Origin: Thiobacillus denitrificans | GTDB taxonomy: Bacteria; Pseudomonadota; Gammaproteobacteria; Burkholderiales; Thiobacillaceae | Direction: 5' to 3' | Length of the DNA stretch: 64,000 bases | Assembly (NCBI GenBank): GCA_002343685.1 | Contig: DDRS01000009.1 | Coordinates: forward strand, 1 to 64,000 | Part shown: in pieces, positions 18,254-26,408 of the stretch | How the letters are laid out: each line of letters starts with the position of its first letter | Position numbering within the stretch: position 1 is the stretch's first letter | The notes under the pieces: generated by a model | What the model was told of the DNA's origin: nothing | The model's input: only the letters and a program-made list of their open reading frames with translations | Databases searched by the model: none | Translations under genes and position numbers: made by a program

Positions 18254-19021
18254 CTAAAGGCTGTTTCGCCGTGCACGCTCGATATCCATGACAAAGCGCT
18301 GCAGCTTGGCCGCCATGTCGTTGGGTAGATCAATGAACTTGCAGCCCAGGCGCGTCTGGAACGCACCGTTCTGCAAGCGTATCTGGGCCGAATTGCGGAC
18401 CTCGAGGGTAGTCACGATCGCTTCCGTCTCGGGCAGCAGCAGCTTGCAATCAGGCATGATGCGGCCGGCTGCATTGCCGAGGCGTCCGCTGGTGTCGGCC
18501 AGCGCCACGCCGCCGCAGCCGATATCCACGATGTGCGCGGAGATCGGTTCGTTATCCTCCGTCGAGAGGGCAGGCACGATGCACCTGACCGGATTGGCGA
18601 TGGGCATCGGCACCCTGAAATGCTCGCGTCGCTGCAGGCGGATGATCGCGCGCGGCAGGGCGATGCGCAGCGCCGGCAGCTTCTCGTATTCGCACAAGGT
18701 CACCGGGCCGGTCGCAAAGGTGATCGATACCCCGTCGAGCTGGGTGACGAACTCCGCACCCTTGCCGGACAGCAATTCGTGGTTGAGCGCGTCGCCACGA
18801 GCACTGTCGAGGATCAGGGTGTTGCTGGATTCGTTCACCTTGAGCACCGAGGTGACGATGATCTGCCGGCTGCCCGGCAGATCGAGATTGACCAGCAGCT
18901 TGCGTTTCTGGATCGCACGCAGCAGGAAGAGTATCTCTGTGCGCGAATGCAGGGTAAAGCGTGCCAGCTGGCCTTCGTGTTCGGAGGAATGGGGGTCGTG
19001 TTGCTCGGGTGAAGAAGCCAT
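18254..19021 (-). CDS. ycgR: PilZ-domain flagellar brake protein, YcgR-like
   Basis: A 255-residue protein with an N-terminal YcgR domain (FTLHSRTEILFLLRAIQKRK) and a C-terminal PilZ domain. The c-di-GMP contacts are visible as RREHFRVPMP and DIGCGGVAL; the second motif has G where many PilZ proteins have S. It would slow or bias the motor at high c-di-GMP. A diguanylate cyclase gene lies upstream of fliC at 24-25.6 kb. A TTG three codons upstream is an alternative start. Confidence 0.88.
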   Translation of the reverse strand: MASSPEQHDPHSSEHEGQLARFTLHSRTEILFLLRAIQKRKLLVNLDLPGSRQIIVTSVLKVNESSNTLILDSARGDALNHELLSGKGAEFVTQLDGVSITFATGPVTLCEYEKLPALRIALPRAIIRLQRREHFRVPMPIANPVRCIVPALSTEDNEPISAHIVDIGCGGVALADTSGRLGNAAGRIMPDCKLLLPETEAIVTTLEVRNSAQIRLQNGAFQTRLGCKFIDLPNDMAAKLQRFVMDIERARRNSL

Positions 19022-19026
19022 TCTGA

Positions 19027-19320
19027 TCAAGTGTTGTTATGTGGCAATGCCTGTTTATCGGATTCTTCCATGTGGTAAAGCCAGGCCAGCAATTCGGCCA
19101 CTGCAATATAGAGCTGCGGCGGAATGTGGCTGTCGAGGTCGATCTGCATCAGCAGCGCCAGCAACTCGCGCGATTCGTGGACGTAAACGCCCGACGCGCG
19201 TGCCCTCTCGATAATAGTATCGGCAAGAATGCCCCGACCCTTAGCGACCACGCGCGGCGCCGCATCGCCGGTCCGGTAGGCGAGCGCCGCCGCGGCCCGC
19301 TGTTTGTCAGGCGCCGTCAT
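19027..19320 (-). CDS. FlhB C-terminal domain-like protein (FlhX type)
   Basis: A 97-residue soluble protein that matches only the cytoplasmic end of the export switch protein FlhB. The segment AAPRVVAKGRGILADTI and the IPPQLYIAVAELLAWLY end align with FlhB just after its NPTH self-cleavage site. The NPTH motif and the membrane part are absent, so it resembles a pre-cleaved FlhB-CC fragment. It overlaps the end of the second FliK-like gene by 14 nt, so the two are probably made together and may act in substrate switching. Confidence 0.85.
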   Translation of the reverse strand: MTAPDKQRAAAALAYRTGDAAPRVVAKGRGILADTIIERARASGVYVHESRELLALLMQIDLDSHIPPQLYIAVAELLAWLYHMEESDKQALPHNNT

Positions 19321-20383
19321 CGTGTTGCACCGTCAGGCTGTGGAGCGCGCAGCCGGCGTCGGCCAGCCGTTTCGCCAGCTGTCCCCGGTTTCGCTGCAGC
19401 AGGGTCTCGGATTCGGGCTGTTCCGGCACCATCCGGATGCTGAATGCCTGGTGTGCATCGAGCTTGATGTGTACAGTCAGGTTGCCGAGTTGCGGCAGGC
19501 TCAATTTGAGATGCGATTCCCAGCCTGCCCCGGCGTCGTTGGCGGCATCGGCGTGCGCCTGCCCCTGCTCGGTATCGGTTTCCTGGCGCAGATGCCATTC
19601 CAGTGGCTGGCCCGGCCAGACTTCCCCGCGCCAGACGAATTGCGGGGACTCCAGCACCTGCAATTGCTGCGACAGCAGGGCGTGCATGGGATTGAGCGGC
19701 TTGTCGCCGACCGCTTCGGCGGTATTGGGCAGGGCGAGCGTACCCGCGGGGTTGGCAGCAGCGCGCGCGGTTTCCGTCGCGACGAGTCGATTCTGCGGCT
19801 CCTGCATCAGGCCGTCCAGACTGTCCTGGCCGACCGTCCAGTTGGCGAGGTGGGATTCATAAAACAGGCCGCTGCGGACCAGTGCGGTACGCAGCGCAAG
19901 CGCCATCACGGTCGGGTTTACGTTCGGCTGGTCGAGCAGAGGGCCGTTCCGGGTGACCGTAGGCAAGGTATTGTGTCCCGGCAGGTGCTGCATCAAGTCA
20001 CTCAGCATGCGTGCCGTCTGGCTCAACTGCGGGGCGTCGCTGGCGGCAGCTTGCGGGGTGGCGAGCAGAAATACGGGTTGCGGCATGTGGCCGGCGAAGC
20101 GCAGGCGTAGCGTATCGCCCGGCGCCGTTTCGGGGGGCAGCCGCATTGCAACGGTTTGTCCGTCGATCTCGACCAGCGCCAGGCCCTTGCTCAGGCTCTT
20201 GACCAGGCCGGTCAGCGTCTGGCCCAGAGCCAGGTGTTCGAATGTGGGACGCGGGGTGGTCTGGTCGCGTTCGGTGGCGTTCAGGACCGCCTGTACAGGC
20301 ACCAGTCCGGACACGGGCCGCGGCGTGGTGTCCCGCGAGAGCGGGGCATCCATCATGCGAGCCATGAACTGAACCGGGAACAT
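19307..20383 (-). CDS. Second FliK-like hook-length control protein
   Basis: A 358-residue protein. The N-terminal part is variable; the C-terminal third carries a Flg_hook-like domain (LKLSLPQLGNLTVHIKLDAH, QLAKRLADAGCALHSLTVQ). It is distinct from the canonical FliK at 10.2-11.4 kb. No good ribosome site precedes the ATG at 20383 and other ATGs follow at residues 7, 10 and 11, so the start is uncertain. Placed between fliT and the FlhB-like gene. Confidence 0.8.
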   Translation of the reverse strand: MFPVQFMARMMDAPLSRDTTPRPVSGLVPVQAVLNATERDQTTPRPTFEHLALGQTLTGLVKSLSKGLALVEIDGQTVAMRLPPETAPGDTLRLRFAGHMPQPVFLLATPQAAASDAPQLSQTARMLSDLMQHLPGHNTLPTVTRNGPLLDQPNVNPTVMALALRTALVRSGLFYESHLANWTVGQDSLDGLMQEPQNRLVATETARAAANPAGTLALPNTAEAVGDKPLNPMHALLSQQLQVLESPQFVWRGEVWPGQPLEWHLRQETDTEQGQAHADAANDAGAGWESHLKLSLPQLGNLTVHIKLDAHQAFSIRMVPEQPESETLLQRNRGQLAKRLADAGCALHSLTVQHDDGA

Positions 20384-20392
20384 GGGGAGGCG

Positions 20393-20722
20393 TCAGGTTC
20401 GCTGCGCGTTGTAGGCCTTGACGCTACGCTGGCTCGCACGCGACAGGCTCAGGCGCTGTTGCAATTCGTGCAGGCGCGGTTCGGCCAGTGCACGGATCTG
20501 GGCATCGTTCTGCAGGATGGTACGGATGATCGCGACCTTGGTGCGTTGTTCGCTTTCGTTCAGGCGAACCCGATCGGTTTGCATCAGGCTGCCGACATAG
20601 GCCTGGCAGCGTTGCTCCAGCACGGCCAGATCATCCCATTCGCCCTGGCGAGCGGCATTCAGCATGCTGCCGGTCAGTTCGGAGAGCGATTCATAGGTGG
20701 TGAGGATTTCGTGGCTGGTCAT
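20393..20722 (-). CDS. fliT: Flagellar protein FliT
   Basis: A 109-residue helical export chaperone, normally for FliD. MTSHEILTTYESLSELTGSM and the charged helices that follow fit small FliT-type proteins; GGAGA precedes the ATG. The family is poorly conserved and the call leans on its place right after fliS. Confidence 0.8.
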   Translation of the reverse strand: MTSHEILTTYESLSELTGSMLNAARQGEWDDLAVLEQRCQAYVGSLMQTDRVRLNESEQRTKVAIIRTILQNDAQIRALAEPRLHELQQRLSLSRASQRSVKAYNAQRT

Positions 20723-20735
20723 GAAAGTCTCCGGT

Positions 20736-21170
20736 TCAAGCGGCGATGGGATGTTGGAGGGGGACGGCGGGGGATTGGCCGGTGACGCCGATCTGTTTCC
20801 AGGCGTCATGCAGTTCACGCAACAGCCCCAGCACTTCTTCCAGCGGCTCGGTCTGGTTTTTGAGATGGGCGAGCATCAGGCGCTTGCCCATGTAGTCGTA
20901 CAGGGCGTCGAGCTGCATCGCGAGTTTGCCTCCCTGGCGGGTATCGAGTGCAGTGCGCAGGCCTTCCAGAATGATGGTGCTGGCCTTGGTGATGGCGGCC
21001 GATTTCTTGACCAGGTCGCCTTCATTCATGTGCCGGATTGCCATCCGCACCGAAAGTTCGGCCCCCTCATACAACATGATGATGAGCTGGTGCGGATTGG
21101 CAGCCACCACGCCGGTTTCGAGACCGACGTTGGCGTAGGCGTTGGCGGCAACTCTGGATTGTGTGTACAC
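20736..21170 (-). CDS. fliS: Flagellar secretion chaperone FliS
   Basis: A 144-residue helical chaperone that binds the C terminus of flagellin before export. The signature PHQLIIMLYEGA and the N-terminal ANAYANVGLETGV are typical. It lies between fliD and fliT. Confidence 0.95.
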   Translation of the reverse strand: MYTQSRVAANAYANVGLETGVVAANPHQLIIMLYEGAELSVRMAIRHMNEGDLVKKSAAITKASTIILEGLRTALDTRQGGKLAMQLDALYDYMGKRLMLAHLKNQTEPLEEVLGLLRELHDAWKQIGVTGQSPAVPLQHPIAA

Positions 21171-21246
21171 GTCTTCCTCCTGGTTTATTTATGCGGACGG
21201 CCGGCGGGGCAGTCACGTGGCGCGTTCGGAACGATGCAGGCGGCGC

Positions 21247-22668
21247 TCATTTGGATGAGGTGCTGCTCAACTGCTGAGTCAGATAAGTGCTGGTGGAATT
21301 CATGCGGCTCAGCAGAAGGTTCAGGTTGGTATATTCGGCCGTGTATTTCTTCTGCAGGGCCGTCATCTGGTTTTCCAGGCGGTCGATTTCGTCGTTGCGG
21401 TCCTGGACGTATTTGTTGAGACTCTGGGTGCGCGTATCGATCAGGCCGCCGGGGTCGAGCGTGGACTGGGCCCAGTCGGCCAGCCGGGTGGCGAAGCCCG
21501 TCGACGACGAGAACAAATTGGTCACATCGCTGAAATTGGCCGAGATGGCGCTATTGAGCTTGCTGCTGTCCAGACTCAGCGAACCGTCCTTCTGGAAGGC
21601 GATGCCGACCTCGGCAAGCGATGTCAAGGTGCCGCCACTGGCGGGCGTATTGAAAATGCCGCGCAACTGGTCCTGCATGACGCGCAAGGTGCCGTCGCCC
21701 GCCAAGGCGCCCCCTGCCGAGCCGTTGGTGGCGTAGGCGGAGCGGGATTTGATCTGGCTGGCCAGGGCGTTGTAGGCGTCGACAAACCCGGATGCCGCGG
21801 TGTTGATTGCCGTGGTGTCGCGCGCGACCGTCAGGCTGGCCGGCGCGGCGGTGGTGTTCGTGAGCGTCAGCGTGACACCCTGGATGGCCTCGCTCACCGT
21901 GTTGGATGCGCTGGTGATCGCGATCCCGTTCACCGTGAGGTCGGCATTCTGGGCGGCGATGGTCTGGGTCAGGTTCTGCGTGCCGGCCGGATCATAGCCC
22001 AGCAGGCTGCCGATGGAGCCGTCGCCGCCGCTGGTGGTGATTTTCATGCTGTTGCTGGCACCGGAACTGCCTGAGGTCAGCGCGAGGCGGTAGGGCGTGC
22101 CCGACCCGTCATTGACGATGGTCGCGGTCACGCCCATGGAAGCAGAGTTGATCGCGTCGCGTATGCCTTCCAGGGTGTTGTTGGTGCTGTCGATGGTGAT
22201 GCTGGCGGTGCCGTTGCCGTTCGACGTGAAGGCCGCGCCGCTGTATACCCCGTTGGTCAGGGTGCCGCCGCCGATGGTGCCGAAGTCGAACGTGACCGTG
22301 GTGGCGGTGCCATTGCCGATGGCGGCAGTGCTGCTGGCCTGTCCCGCGGCAACCAGGCTCTGCGACTGCGCCAGCTTGCTTACCTCGACCGTGTAGTTGC
22401 CGGGCACGGCGGTGCTGCCCGCGGTAGCGGAAAAGACGCTGGGATCGGAGGGCGTGGCGGCGAGTTTCTGCAGGGTGGTGCCCAGATTCTGGGCTGCGGT
22501 CTGGAAGCTTGAGACCAGGCCACTCAGCGTGCCGAAGGAAGAGATCTTGGTCTGATAGCTGGTGATCTGGGTGTTGAGCGTGTCGATCGGACGCCGCTCG
22601 ACCGCCATCAACTGCGAGACGAGGGTGGGGACATCAAGTGCGGTCGTGGTCGACGAAGTAATGGCCAT
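21247..22668 (-). CDS. fliD: Flagellar filament cap protein FliD
   Basis: A 473-residue cap protein that folds flagellin at the filament tip. N-terminal coiled-coil domain (TLVSQLMAVERRPIDTLNTQ), central domains rich in Ser/Thr/Gly, and C-terminal coiled coil (NDEIDRLENQMTALQKKY). Length is normal. It is 14 nt after flaG. Confidence 0.95.
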   Translation of the reverse strand: MAITSSTTTALDVPTLVSQLMAVERRPIDTLNTQITSYQTKISSFGTLSGLVSSFQTAAQNLGTTLQKLAATPSDPSVFSATAGSTAVPGNYTVEVSKLAQSQSLVAAGQASSTAAIGNGTATTVTFDFGTIGGGTLTNGVYSGAAFTSNGNGTASITIDSTNNTLEGIRDAINSASMGVTATIVNDGSGTPYRLALTSGSSGASNSMKITTSGGDGSIGSLLGYDPAGTQNLTQTIAAQNADLTVNGIAITSASNTVSEAIQGVTLTLTNTTAAPASLTVARDTTAINTAASGFVDAYNALASQIKSRSAYATNGSAGGALAGDGTLRVMQDQLRGIFNTPASGGTLTSLAEVGIAFQKDGSLSLDSSKLNSAISANFSDVTNLFSSSTGFATRLADWAQSTLDPGGLIDTRTQSLNKYVQDRNDEIDRLENQMTALQKKYTAEYTNLNLLLSRMNSTSTYLTQQLSSTSSK

Positions 22669-22683
22669 GATGAATCTCCTGAC

Positions 22684-23037
22684 TCAAGCCTTTTGTTTCA
22701 GCAGCAGACCTTGCTGGAATTGTTCGATTCCACGCGAAATCGCAAGGGTTTCTTCGGATGGGAATTGGCGAATCAGTTGACCCGTGCTGGTGTCCACCAT
22801 CTTGACCACGACTTTTTTCGTGTCGGTGTCCACGCTGAACTCGAGGTTCTGGTTCGATTGCTGCATGGCTTTGTTGAGCGTTTCCACTGCGTTTTTCAGT
22901 TCTGCCGCGGAAGGTTGCTGGGGAACATTGTGGGCCTGGGTGTCGACGACAACCTTGGATTCGGTAGGGGCGGCGCCATGGGCGCGCGCGGCCGGGAGCA
23001 CGGCCTGATTCATGAGGGTGGTGTTCTGGATAATCAT
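22684..23037 (-). CDS. flaG: Flagellar protein FlaG
   Basis: A 117-residue protein whose C-terminal half is the FlaG domain (LEFSVDTDTKKVVVKMVD, GQLIRQFPSEE). FlaG affects filament length in other bacteria. AAGGA seven bases upstream supports the ATG at 23037 over the one at 23052. Lies between fliC and fliD. Confidence 0.88.
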   Translation of the reverse strand: MIIQNTTLMNQAVLPAARAHGAAPTESKVVVDTQAHNVPQQPSAAELKNAVETLNKAMQQSNQNLEFSVDTDTKKVVVKMVDTSTGQLIRQFPSEETLAISRGIEQFQQGLLLKQKA

Positions 23038-23059
23038 CGCGATATCCTTCATGTCAAAT

Positions 23060-23084
23060 CCCCAACCGACTGCTGCGGTTGGGG
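23060..23084 (-). terminator. Hairpin between fliC and flaG
   Basis: Perfect 9-bp inverted repeat (CCCCAACCG / CGGTTGGGG, 7-nt loop) in the fliC-flaG gap. No strong T-run follows on the minus strand, so it could be a partial terminator that lets fliC mRNA exceed downstream mRNA, or an RNA stability element. Confidence 0.55.
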
Positions 23085-23105
23085 GTGTCTCCTATCAAAA
23101 ACCGC

Positions 23106-23822
23106 TTAACGCAGCAGGGTCAGCACGGTTTGCGGCGTTTGGTTGGCCTGCGCCAGGACCGCGGTACCGGCCTGTTGCAGGATGTTGTTCTTGGCCTGGG
23201 CCGCGGTTTCGGCAGCGTAGTCGGTATCCATGACGCGGCTGTAGGAAGCCGAGTAGTTCACCGAAGCGGTCTGCAGCGTGGCCACGGCGGAAGCCAGCGA
23301 CGACATGTCGGCGCCGAACTTGGCACGGGCGGTGCCGATGGCGGTCAACTCGGTGTCGAATGCAGCCAGGTTGGAGTAGGACGTCGCAGCGGTGAAGGTC
23401 GTACCCGTGCCGCCGGCCGTGCCGCCGCTCTCGTCCACGGTCACGGCGGAGCTGGCAGTGACCAGACCGTCGATACGCGCATTTTCAGCGAGGAGGGCAG
23501 TTGCTTCCTGGTTGGAGACCGCACCGGTCTGCACATAGATTTCGCGCAGGCGCTGGGTGTTTTCCGTGATCTGGGCCAGGTAACCGTCCGAGATCTGGGC
23601 TTTGGAAATGCCGTCGTTGGCATTGCGGATCTGCATGTTCGCGCCGCGGATCTTGGAATCGTAGGTGGTGGCGATGCCGAGGCCGGTCGCGTCATCCGCA
23701 GCGCTGTTGATGCGCAGGCCGGAAGACAGGCGCTGCTGGGCGGTTTGCAAAGCGAGTGCCGATTTGTTCAGGGCAGCGCCAGCAAAGAGAGCGCCTACGT
23801 TGGTGTTGATTACTTGTGCCAT
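23106..23822 (-). CDS. fliC: Flagellin FliC, unusually short
   Basis: The filament subunit. It keeps the N-terminal D0/D1 helices (MAQVINTNVGALFAGAALNK, SSGLRINSAADDATGLGIA) and the C-terminal D1/D0 helices ending QTPQTVLTLLR. At 238 residues it has only about 40 residues of Ser/Thr/Gly-rich sequence in between, where many flagellins have large D2/D3 domains. The D1 stretch TQRLREIYVQTG is the region recognised by TLR5 in other flagellins, with IY in place of LA. AAGGAG precedes the ATG. First gene of the filament operon; FliS and FliD follow. Confidence 0.95.
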   Translation of the reverse strand: MAQVINTNVGALFAGAALNKSALALQTAQQRLSSGLRINSAADDATGLGIATTYDSKIRGANMQIRNANDGISKAQISDGYLAQITENTQRLREIYVQTGAVSNQEATALLAENARIDGLVTASSAVTVDESGGTAGGTGTTFTAATSYSNLAAFDTELTAIGTARAKFGADMSSLASAVATLQTASVNYSASYSRVMDTDYAAETAAQAKNNILQQAGTAVLAQANQTPQTVLTLLR

Positions 23823-23932
23823 TTGTTTCTCCTTAAGTGGGTCGATGGTTCCGGCTTCTGTGCCCCAAAGGGTGCTCTGGTGCCGTCAACGTTGGTCTGC
23901 CCGTTGGGGCTACATGAACCGCCGTTGTGTGA

Positions 23933-23960
23933 GGAATCGTCGGGGGTTGGAGAAAGTTAA
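23933..23960 (-). promoter_or_regulatory. Candidate sigma-28 promoter for fliC
   Basis: On the minus strand TTAACTTT, 11 nt, then GACGATTC resembles the FliA consensus TAAAGTTT-N11-GCCGATAA (6 of 8 and 5 of 8 matches with exact spacing). It lies about 110 nt upstream of the flagellin start, the gene class sigma-28 normally controls. Confidence 0.4.
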
Positions 23961-23989
23961 GGCTGCGGCTTCAAAAATCTGCATGATCT

Positions 23990-25573
23990 TCACTCCTCGG
24001 CCTTGACAGGCGCGTCCGAAGCCAGGCAGACGCGGTTCTTGCCGCTGTGCTTGGCTTCGTACATGGCGCTGTCGGCACGGGCGATGGAGGCTTCCTGCGA
24101 TTCGCCAGGCACGCGCTGGGCGACGCCGGCGCTGAAGGTGATCAATACTTTTTCGTTGTTGTCGAGGAAATATTTCTTGGTGAGGCTGCGCTGCAGGCGG
24201 GTGATGATGCGCGCGGCCTCATCGAGCGGGGTGTTGGGAAGAATGATCAGGAATTCCTCGCCGCCCATCCGTGCGATGTGGTCGGTGATGCGCAGTTCTT
24301 CCTTTGCCACCTTGACCAGGTGGATCAGCGCCTCGTCGCCGGTCTGGTGGCCGCGCTTGTCGTTCAGCGCCTTGAAATTGTCGACATCGAGCACGGCGAT
24401 GCTGAAGGGCGTGTCGTAACGATCGGCACGCGATGCCTCGCGTGCGAATTCGTCATCCAGTCCGCGCCGGTTGAGACTGCGGGTCATCGGATCTTCGCGC
24501 ACCAGGGCGCTCATCTGGGCGAGCTCGGTTTCCAGCTGCTTGATGCGGCTCTCCGCCTGCACGGCGGCATCGCGCTCTCCGATCAGTTGCTCGTGGGCGC
24601 GCCGGGTGTCGGCCTGCGCGCTGCGCGTTTCGTCCAGCAGGTTCTCGAGGATGCGGTTCAGTTCCAGCACGTCCTCGGTATTGCGGATGCGCTCGATGTG
24701 GGTGGCGATCTTGCCCTGGTATTCGTCGTTGGCCGCCACGGCGTCCCGCATGCGGCTGACGAAGGTGGTCATGGTGGCTTTCAGCGTGGCGGTGGCCTCG
24801 CGCAGGCCGTGCTTGACCATGCTCTGCTTGTAGATGACTTCCTTGAGCCGCTTCTCCGCTTCCTGCAGCGTCTGGATCTGGAGCGGGCCTGCGATGACTT
24901 CCTCGACCATGTCGAGCTGGCCGCGCAGCCAGGTGTCGTCGTCCAGCAGTTCACCGATGTTTTCGACCAGCAGCAGCAGGATGCGTTTGAGCATCTCCTG
25001 CTGCTGCTGGAGATCCGGGGCCTGCATCTCGATGCCGACCCACAGGGATTTCAGGCCGGACGTGACGCTGCGCAAGGCCGATGCGCTGTTGGCGTCGCGC
25101 ACCGCGGCGGCGAGATGCTGGGCCTTCTCGGCCAGGCGCGGACTGTGCGACAGCTGGGTGACGACGCCGAATTCCAGGGTTTTGGCCAGCAGGTCGCGCA
25201 GCAAGGCCAGGTTTTCCCCGCCGCCTCCGCTGCTTTCGCCCTGCTGCTTGAGCTGCAAGGTGATGTGGCCCAGTTGCTTGCGGCATTGCGTCCAGTCGTT
25301 CTTGCGGATGGCCTGATTCAGCGTTTCCACGGGTGCAGCCAGTTCGGGATGGTGCAGGTTGAGGTCCATCACCAGGCCGGACAGGGCGCTGGCGGCCGTG
25401 GCCGCACTCGAGGGAATAGCGGGTTGGGCGCTCGGCCCGCCCACGATTTCCTCGTATAGCGTCTGGTAGTTGTCCGGGGTGGGCGCGATCCGGCGCAGGG
25501 CCAGGCGGCGCAGGGTTTCGCGCGCGACCTCGGTCGGATTGGCAAGATTGATTTTGTCGTTTGGCTCAGCCAT
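23990..25573 (-). CDS. Diguanylate cyclase (GGDEF domain)
   Basis: A 527-residue protein that should make c-di-GMP from two GTP. The long N-terminal part is helical, starting LANPTEVARETLRRLALRRI, with no membrane segment. A coiled coil precedes the GGDEF domain (last about 170 residues). The active motif is GGEEF, which is functional in many cyclases, and the inhibitory site RxxD (RITD) is five residues before it. The start at 25573 aligns with MAEPNDKINLANP; a further ATG is at 25600. It lies directly upstream of fliC, so its product may feed the PilZ brake protein. Confidence 0.9.
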   Translation of the reverse strand: MAEPNDKINLANPTEVARETLRRLALRRIAPTPDNYQTLYEEIVGGPSAQPAIPSSAATAASALSGLVMDLNLHHPELAAPVETLNQAIRKNDWTQCRKQLGHITLQLKQQGESSGGGGENLALLRDLLAKTLEFGVVTQLSHSPRLAEKAQHLAAAVRDANSASALRSVTSGLKSLWVGIEMQAPDLQQQQEMLKRILLLLVENIGELLDDDTWLRGQLDMVEEVIAGPLQIQTLQEAEKRLKEVIYKQSMVKHGLREATATLKATMTTFVSRMRDAVAANDEYQGKIATHIERIRNTEDVLELNRILENLLDETRSAQADTRRAHEQLIGERDAAVQAESRIKQLETELAQMSALVREDPMTRSLNRRGLDDEFAREASRADRYDTPFSIAVLDVDNFKALNDKRGHQTGDEALIHLVKVAKEELRITDHIARMGGEEFLIILPNTPLDEAARIITRLQRSLTKKYFLDNNEKVLITFSAGVAQRVPGESQEASIARADSAMYEAKHSGKNRVCLASDAPVKAEE

Positions 25574-25724
25574 GTCGGCACTCAGGCCCGGGAAGGGCAT
25601 TGACTATGCCTCGCATGGTAGGGCCGGCCCCGGCAGGATGAAGTCCGGATTAAGGCGGGAAAACCCCGGTATTTCTAAAACAGGCCCACGGCGCGCTCGG
25701 GCGGGACGGAAAGCGCCTTGGCGC

Positions 25725-26372
25725 CTAATCGAGCAGGCCGTGCTTGATGGCGTAATGCGTCAGTTCGGCGTTGTTTTTCAACTGCATTTTCTGCAGCAGG
25801 CGGGCCCGGTACATGCTGATGGTCTTGACCGACAGGGCGAGCTTGTCGGCAATGGCGGAGACGGTCAGTCCCGAGGCGATCATGCACAAGGTCTGGTATT
25901 CGCGGTTGGACAGGGCCTCGTGCGGCAGGCCGGTGCGCTCACCGCTGACCTGGCTGGCGAGTTCCTGGGCGACTTCGGCGCTGATGTATTTCTTGCCCGA
26001 GGCGACCAGGCGGATGGCGTGGACCAGCTGGTCGGGCGCGCTCTGCTTGTTGAGATAACCCGCCGCGCCGGATTTCAGCGCCCGCACCGCATACTGGGTT
26101 TCCCGGTACATGGATAGCATCAACACCTTGATGCCGGGGTGCTCCTTCTTCATGAGTTCCAGCGTTTCCAGGCCGTTGCGGTCAGGCATGGAGATGTCCA
26201 TCAGCACCATGTCCCATGGTTCCAGCCGTGCCATCTGCAGGGCGCGGCTGGAACAGTCGGCTTCGCCGGCCACCACGATGTCCTCGACGTCGGCCAGGAT
26301 CAGCTTGAGTCCCTCGCGGACGATGGCGTGGTCGTCGACGATAAGGATGCGATAGGGTTTTGCGGCTGCCAC
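25725..26372 (-). CDS. NarL/FixJ-type response regulator
   Basis: A 215-residue regulator with a receiver domain (D13/D14, phospho-acceptor D59 in LMDISMP, K in the LNKQSAP region) and a LuxR-type HTH (LSNREYQTLCMIASGLTVS, IADKLALSVKTISMYRARLL). The start is GTG. It follows the histidine kinase gene by 36 nt and is its probable partner. Target genes are unknown; the neighbouring diguanylate cyclase and flagellin genes are candidates. Confidence 0.92.
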   Translation of the reverse strand: MAAAKPYRILIVDDHAIVREGLKLILADVEDIVVAGEADCSSRALQMARLEPWDMVLMDISMPDRNGLETLELMKKEHPGIKVLMLSMYRETQYAVRALKSGAAGYLNKQSAPDQLVHAIRLVASGKKYISAEVAQELASQVSGERTGLPHEALSNREYQTLCMIASGLTVSAIADKLALSVKTISMYRARLLQKMQLKNNAELTHYAIKHGLLD

Positions 26373-26408
26373 GAACGTTCTCTGCTTGGTATTGGGACGA
26401 TTATGCCG

